From Euryarchaeota archaeon UBA136 (GTDB lineage Archaea > Thermoplasmatota > Poseidoniia > MGIII > CG-Epi1), in NCBI GenBank assembly GCA_002506485.1, contig DAXQ01000084.1, positions 999 through 10,513 on the forward strand: a stretch of DNA of 9,515 bases, written 5' to 3'. Numbering within the stretch: position 1 is the stretch's first letter; each line of letters starts with the position of its first letter. Of this stretch, positions 6,634-9,515 are shown piece after piece. The position numbers were made by a program, and so were the translations under genes. The notes under the pieces were generated by a model. That model was not told the DNA's origin, searched no databases, and saw nothing but the letters and a program-made list of their open reading frames with translations.

Positions 6634-6640
6634 TATATTA
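6634..6640 (-). promoter_or_regulatory. Probable TATA box of psmB
   Basis: The minus strand reads TAATATA, centred about 48 bases before the TTG start. Usual spacing would put transcription near 6610, leaving a leader of about 20 bases that contains the strong ribosome binding site. Confidence 0.45.
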
Positions 6641-6674
6641 GATTAATGCTCTAGTAAATAGTGGTAAACAAAAG

Positions 6675-6682
6675 TTAAATAT
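6675..6682 (+). promoter_or_regulatory. Probable TATA box of pcn
   Basis: TTAAATAT, preceded by purine-rich AAAAG that could act as a BRE, is centred about 34 bases before the GTG start of pcn. Transcription would begin near 6705. It is the only good plus-strand TATA match in the psmB/pcn divergent region. Confidence 0.5.
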
Positions 6683-6701
6683 CGGCCACCAATCGAGAAT
6701 A

Positions 6702-6706
6702 GAGGT
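6702..6706 (+). promoter_or_regulatory. Ribosome binding site of pcn, favours the GTG start
   Basis: GAGGT ends 6 bases before the GTG at 6713. The ATG at 6708 is too close to this site and is followed at once by TAG, so it cannot be the start. If transcription begins near 6705, only part of this site would be in the message. Confidence 0.5.
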
Positions 6707-6712
6707 AATGTA

Positions 6713-7468
6713 GTGTTCAAAGCCAGAATTAAAGCAGATAATCTAAAAGAATTCATAGGTACCGTAGGGTCCTTAGTTGATGAAGCAAAACTGAATGTTA
6801 GTGAAGATGGAATGCAAATCAAGGCTGTCGATCCATCACACGTGGCAATGATTGAAGCCAATCTGATAAAATCTGCCTTTGACAGCTATGAAACCGATGT
6901 CGTAGAAATGGGCATTGACATTGACAAATTCAAAACGGTTCTAGCCGTTGCCGGAAAGGACGATATGGTTGATCTGGAGAAAGATGACAAACTGAACCGT
7001 CTTGTTGTGAGTATCGGAAATCTGACTCGGGCCATGCCTCTTCTTGATACTTCAGGAATGCCTGACCCGAAAGTACCTTCTCTCGATTTACCGGCCTTTG
7101 TAAGCGTCACTGTCGAGGAAATCTTACAAGGACTTAAGGCCTCAAAATCGGTTTCAGACCACATCGCACTTTCAACGACCAAGAAAAGTTTTAGATTGGT
7201 CTGCGAAGGTGATAATCAAAACCGGGTTGACCTTACACTAGGCAAAGAACAACTGGAAAAACTGGACTCCCCTGAAGAGACCACATCCCTTTTCTCTCTT
7301 GAATACTTTGCACTGATGGTCAATTCATTGCCTTCCGACAGAATTCTGCACATTAACCTGGGTACCGATCTGCCGGTTAAAGTTGATGCGGATTTAGCTA
7401 TAGAGGACCTGACTGGGGCACAGGGTAATGTTAAATTCTTACTAGCTCCAAGAATTGACAGAGAATAA
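6713..7468 (+). CDS. pcn: PCNA, DNA polymerase sliding clamp
   Basis: The sliding clamp forms a homotrimeric ring on DNA. It tethers polymerase, FEN1, ligase and other PIP-box proteins during replication and repair. The protein has 251 residues, the normal length, with two clamp folds joined by an interdomain connector near 114-126. Family signatures are the N terminus MFKARIKADNLKEFI, DPSHVAMIE (40-48), FSLEYFALM (194-202) and the C-terminal LAPRI (244-248), the patch that meets PIP boxes. The start is GTG, backed by GAGGT 6 bases upstream; no other in-frame start fits the conserved N terminus. The stop shares a base with argF (TAATG). It is divergent from psmB. Confidence 0.97.
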   Translation: MFKARIKADNLKEFIGTVGSLVDEAKLNVSEDGMQIKAVDPSHVAMIEANLIKSAFDSYETDVVEMGIDIDKFKTVLAVAGKDDMVDLEKDDKLNRLVVSIGNLTRAMPLLDTSGMPDPKVPSLDLPAFVSVTVEEILQGLKASKSVSDHIALSTTKKSFRLVCEGDNQNRVDLTLGKEQLEKLDSPEETTSLFSLEYFALMVNSLPSDRILHINLGTDLPVKVDADLAIEDLTGAQGNVKFLLAPRIDRE

Positions 7469-8385
7469 TGAAAAAGGTTAAACATTTCCTCCATATTTCT
7501 GATTATGGAAGTGAGGAACTGTGGGACATTCTGAACTTATCCAAAGAAGTAAAGGCAAAATTCAGGAATAGAGAGGATTATACTCCATTCAAGAATAAAT
7601 CTCTGGCAATGATATTTGCCAAGCCATCAGCCAGAACCAGAGTTTCCTTTGAAACCGGATTTGAATGGATGGGAGGACATGCGCTATTCCTAGGACCAGA
7701 TGATATCGGAATTGGAAAACGTGAAGCTATCAAGGACATATCAAGGGTTTTTAGCAGATACAATGATGTAATCATGGCACGTCTTTTTGATCACAAGCAT
7801 ATTCTGGAACTGGCTGAGCACTCAACCATCCCTATCGTCAATGGGTTAACTGATTATAACCATCCATGCCAGATTATGGCTGATATTTTTACAGTGTGGG
7901 AACATCTGAGAAGTATTGAAAATGTCAAGATTGTCTACATGGGTGATGGAAATAATATTGTCCATTCCTGGTTGCATCTGGCCATGCGTTTCCCTCTCAA
8001 TTTTGTTTGTTGCTGTCCCAAGGGCTATGAACCTAACAAGGACCTGGTCAAACAATCGAAAGATGCAGGTATCTCGACAATTGAAATAACACACGACCAG
8101 AAAAGTGCTGTAAAGGATGCGGACGTGATCTATACGGATGTGTGGGCCTCGATGGGGCAAAAAGACGAGGCCGAAGCCAGGGAAAAGACTTTCAAGGATT
8201 TCCAGGTAAATGAAAAACTAATGGGATTTACTGGAAAAAATACTCTTTTCATGCACTGTTTACCTGCTGAAAGAGGCAGGGAAGTGACTGACAGAGTTAT
8301 GGAAGCTGATAATTCCATTGTTTTTGATCAGGCAGAGAATAGATTGCATGTTCAAAATGCAATAATGATCAAATTGAGCGAATAA
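7468..8385 (+). CDS. argF: Ornithine carbamoyltransferase
   Basis: It transfers the carbamoyl group from carbamoyl phosphate to ornithine, giving citrulline, a cytoplasmic step of arginine synthesis. The protein has 305 residues, the usual length, in two domains. The carbamoyl-phosphate loop is SARTR (54-58), a mild variant of STRTR. HPCQ is at 132-135 and GDGNN at 159-163. The ornithine-binding DVWASMG (224-230) separates this from aspartate carbamoyltransferase. HCLPAERG (263-270) completes the active site, and DQAENRLHVQNAIM (287-300) is the typical C-terminal helix. The ATG overlaps the pcn stop by one base and the gene is coupled in the same way to the next. No other arginine-synthesis genes are present, so it is separated from its pathway partners. 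Confidence 0.96.
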   Translation: MKKVKHFLHISDYGSEELWDILNLSKEVKAKFRNREDYTPFKNKSLAMIFAKPSARTRVSFETGFEWMGGHALFLGPDDIGIGKREAIKDISRVFSRYNDVIMARLFDHKHILELAEHSTIPIVNGLTDYNHPCQIMADIFTVWEHLRSIENVKIVYMGDGNNIVHSWLHLAMRFPLNFVCCCPKGYEPNKDLVKQSKDAGISTIEITHDQKSAVKDADVIYTDVWASMGQKDEAEAREKTFKDFQVNEKLMGFTGKNTLFMHCLPAERGREVTDRVMEADNSIVFDQAENRLHVQNAIMIKLSE

Positions 8386-9233
8386 TGAAAGTAAAAAGCG
8401 TCGGGGTAATAGGTGCTGGCCAGATGGGAGCAGGAATTGCCCAAGTCTGTGCTGCAATAGACAGGAAGGTCATTCTTTGCGACATAAAACAAGAATTTGT
8501 TGACAATGGTCTGAAAACAATAAACAGGAATCTGGAGAGAAGTGTTACCAAAGAGAGAATCGTTCAGGAGGATATGGATGAGACTCTCGCCAATATTCAA
8601 ACCACTCTGAAACTGGGCGACTTGAGTGAATGTGACATAATCATAGAAGCAATTGTTGAGAATGTTGACATCAAGAAGAAATTGTTCCAAGACTTGGGTA
8701 AATCCTGTAAGGATGATGCGATTCTGGCATCCAATACCTCCAGTATCCCAATAGGTATTCTGGCAGAGGTCAGTGAAAGACCGGAACTGGTGGTGGGCAT
8801 GCACTTCATGAATCCCGTACCAGTAATGAAACTGGTAGAAGTTATCCGGGCCAAATCCACTAACGACAGTACTTTTGAGGCTACATTCAAACTTGCAGAG
8901 GACCTGAACAAGGTTCCAGTCCTGGTTAATGACTTCCCTGGGTTTGTCAGTAACAGGATTCTACTGCCCATGCTCAACGAGGCTATGTTCTGCGTGATGG
9001 AAGGCGTAGCCGAACCTGAAGCGGTCGACACGGTCATGAAATTAGGTATGAGTCATCCCATGGGTCCGCTGACATTGGCTGATTTTATCGGACTGGATAC
9101 ATGCCTGGCTATTATGGAAGTATTGCACAAGGATTTAGACGACGATAAATACCGTCCTTGCCCTCTTTTAATCAAAATGGTCAAGGAGGGTAAATTGGGC
9201 AAGAAATCTGGGGAAGGATTCTACAAATATTGA
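8385..9233 (+). CDS. hbd: 3-hydroxyacyl-CoA (3-hydroxybutyryl-CoA) dehydrogenase
   Basis: This soluble NAD(P)-dependent enzyme interconverts 3-hydroxyacyl-CoA and 3-ketoacyl-CoA, as in beta-oxidation or butyrate-type metabolism. It has 282 residues, the size of the stand-alone bacterial-type enzyme. The dinucleotide fold has GVIGAGQMG (7-15) near the N terminus and an acidic D33 at the end of the second strand, which favours NAD. The catalytic dyad is H140 (MHFMNP) and E152 (VEVIR), 12 residues apart as in the family; S119 and N190 are also in place. The C-terminal dimerisation domain has NDFPGFVSNRIL (182-193), HPMGPLTLADFIGLD and the closing GKKSGEGFYKY. It is coupled to argF through a TAATG overlap. 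No other beta-oxidation gene is nearby. The exact acyl chain length cannot be read from sequence. Confidence 0.95.
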   Translation: MKVKSVGVIGAGQMGAGIAQVCAAIDRKVILCDIKQEFVDNGLKTINRNLERSVTKERIVQEDMDETLANIQTTLKLGDLSECDIIIEAIVENVDIKKKLFQDLGKSCKDDAILASNTSSIPIGILAEVSERPELVVGMHFMNPVPVMKLVEVIRAKSTNDSTFEATFKLAEDLNKVPVLVNDFPGFVSNRILLPMLNEAMFCVMEGVAEPEAVDTVMKLGMSHPMGPLTLADFIGLDTCLAIMEVLHKDLDDDKYRPCPLLIKMVKEGKLGKKSGEGFYKY

Positions 9234-9240
9234 GGACAGA

Positions 9241-9248
9241 CTTAATTA
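9241..9248 (+). promoter_or_regulatory. Probable TATA box of the small helical protein (leaderless)
   Basis: CTTAATTA is centred 26.5 bases before the ATG at 9271, placing transcription at or next to the start codon. The intervening bases hold no Shine-Dalgarno site (ACCTCC here is its complement), as expected for a leaderless message. Five Ts at 9258-9262 could also help end the preceding transcript, though this is a weak signal. Confidence 0.4.
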
Positions 9249-9270
9249 CGACCTCCATTTTTCGACTTCA

Positions 9271-9504
9271 ATGGTAGACAAGGAACAAGCTAAAATCGAT
9301 TCATTGGGCCTTGACGAGGCTATTGACGACCTAAAGGTTTTAGCACAGAAAGTCTCTGAAATGTCAAAAGAACTAATTGACAAGGCATCAGAGCAAGCTG
9401 AAGGGGCAACTGACAAGATAGGGGATCTTGTGGATTCAACCGGAGATGTTCTGATCTCGGCAGGCGAGACAATCAAGTCAGCAAAGAAATTAATCAAAGA
9501 CTAA
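9271..9504 (+). CDS. Small charged helical protein, function unknown
   Basis: I do not recognise this 77-residue protein. It is rich in Lys, Asp, Glu, Ala and Ser, without Cys, Trp or Pro, and is predicted to be almost wholly helical. Heptad-like spacing is visible in LDEAIDDLKVLAQKVSEMSKEL (13-34), followed by repeated short amphipathic segments with KASEQA, ATDKIGDLVDSTGDV and GETIKSAKKLIKD. The pattern resembles LEA-like or apolipoprotein-like helices that can lie on membranes or proteins, but no family can be named. There is no signal peptide or full membrane segment. The ATG is supported by a TATA-like element 26.5 bases upstream, suggesting its own leaderless transcript rather than membership in the pcn unit, 37 bases away. 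Codon use resembles the neighbours, so I take it as a real gene. Confidence 0.75.
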   Translation: MVDKEQAKIDSLGLDEAIDDLKVLAQKVSEMSKELIDKASEQAEGATDKIGDLVDSTGDVLISAGETIKSAKKLIKD

Positions 9505-9515
9505 AGGCGCTGTTA

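Noticed and set aside
7627..7641. OTC phosphate loop SARTR instead of STRTR as a sign of altered substrate
   Set aside because: Only the non-catalytic second position differs. The Arg and Thr that bind carbamoyl phosphate remain, and the SMG ornithine motif is present.
8352..8804. Minus-strand 150-residue ORF opposite the argF end and the dehydrogenase
   Set aside because: It is a shadow of two well-conserved plus-strand genes, has no recognisable domain, and no promoter or ribosome binding site.
9258..9262. Five-T run as a terminator of the pcn-argF-dehydrogenase unit
   Set aside because: A single T5 run without further U-rich sequence is too weak to call, and it lies inside the likely promoter region of the next gene.

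Overview
The window reads as a stretch of archaeal, most likely euryarchaeal, chromosome. The gene content is diagnostic: a PCNA sliding clamp, a threonine-protease 20S proteasome beta subunit, a PAC2-type proteasome assembly chaperone, the KH/beta-CASP nuclease aCPSF1 (FttA), and archaeal-type tyrosyl- and arginyl-tRNA synthetases. Genes are tightly packed, with 1- and 4-base stop/start overlaps, GTG and TTG starts, and TTTAAATA-like TATA boxes. Base composition is moderately AT-rich and looks even throughout. I see no mobile element, CRISPR array or sign of recent transfer. A Thermoplasmatota-type marine euryarchaeon (Marine Group II/III-like) would fit, but nothing here fixes the lineage.

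Layout. From 1 to 734 on the minus strand lies the N-terminal part of tyrS, whose 3' end falls outside the window. A 99-base divergent promoter region (735-833) separates it from a plus-strand group: a small protein with a very acidic tail (834-1175), a PAC2 chaperone overlapping it by 4 bases (1172-1930), and argS with a GTG start and its own TATA box (1961-3667). A minus-strand tRNA-Cys with an encoded CCA (3668-3744) abuts the argS stop codon. Upstream of it in its own reading direction is a minus-strand unit transcribed psmB (6589-5957), aCPSF1/fttA (5921-3999), then a 75-residue coiled-coil protein (3999-3772) coupled to aCPSF1 by a TAATG overlap.

A second divergent promoter region (6590-6712) separates psmB from the plus-strand set pcn (6713-7468), argF (7468-8385) and a 3-hydroxyacyl-CoA dehydrogenase (8385-9233), joined by two TAATG overlaps. 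A small helical protein with its own TATA box (9271-9504) ends the window.

Functionally the window is mostly housekeeping: translation (tyrS, argS, tRNA-Cys), protein quality control (psmB, PAC2), transcription termination (aCPSF1), replication (pcn), arginine synthesis (argF) and acyl-CoA metabolism. The least explained parts are three small proteins: the acidic one coupled to PAC2, the coiled-coil one coupled to aCPSF1, and the helical one at the right end. The tRNA-Cys has an unexpected A at discriminator position 73. No clearly new multi-gene system is evident; the two coupled small proteins are the best leads.
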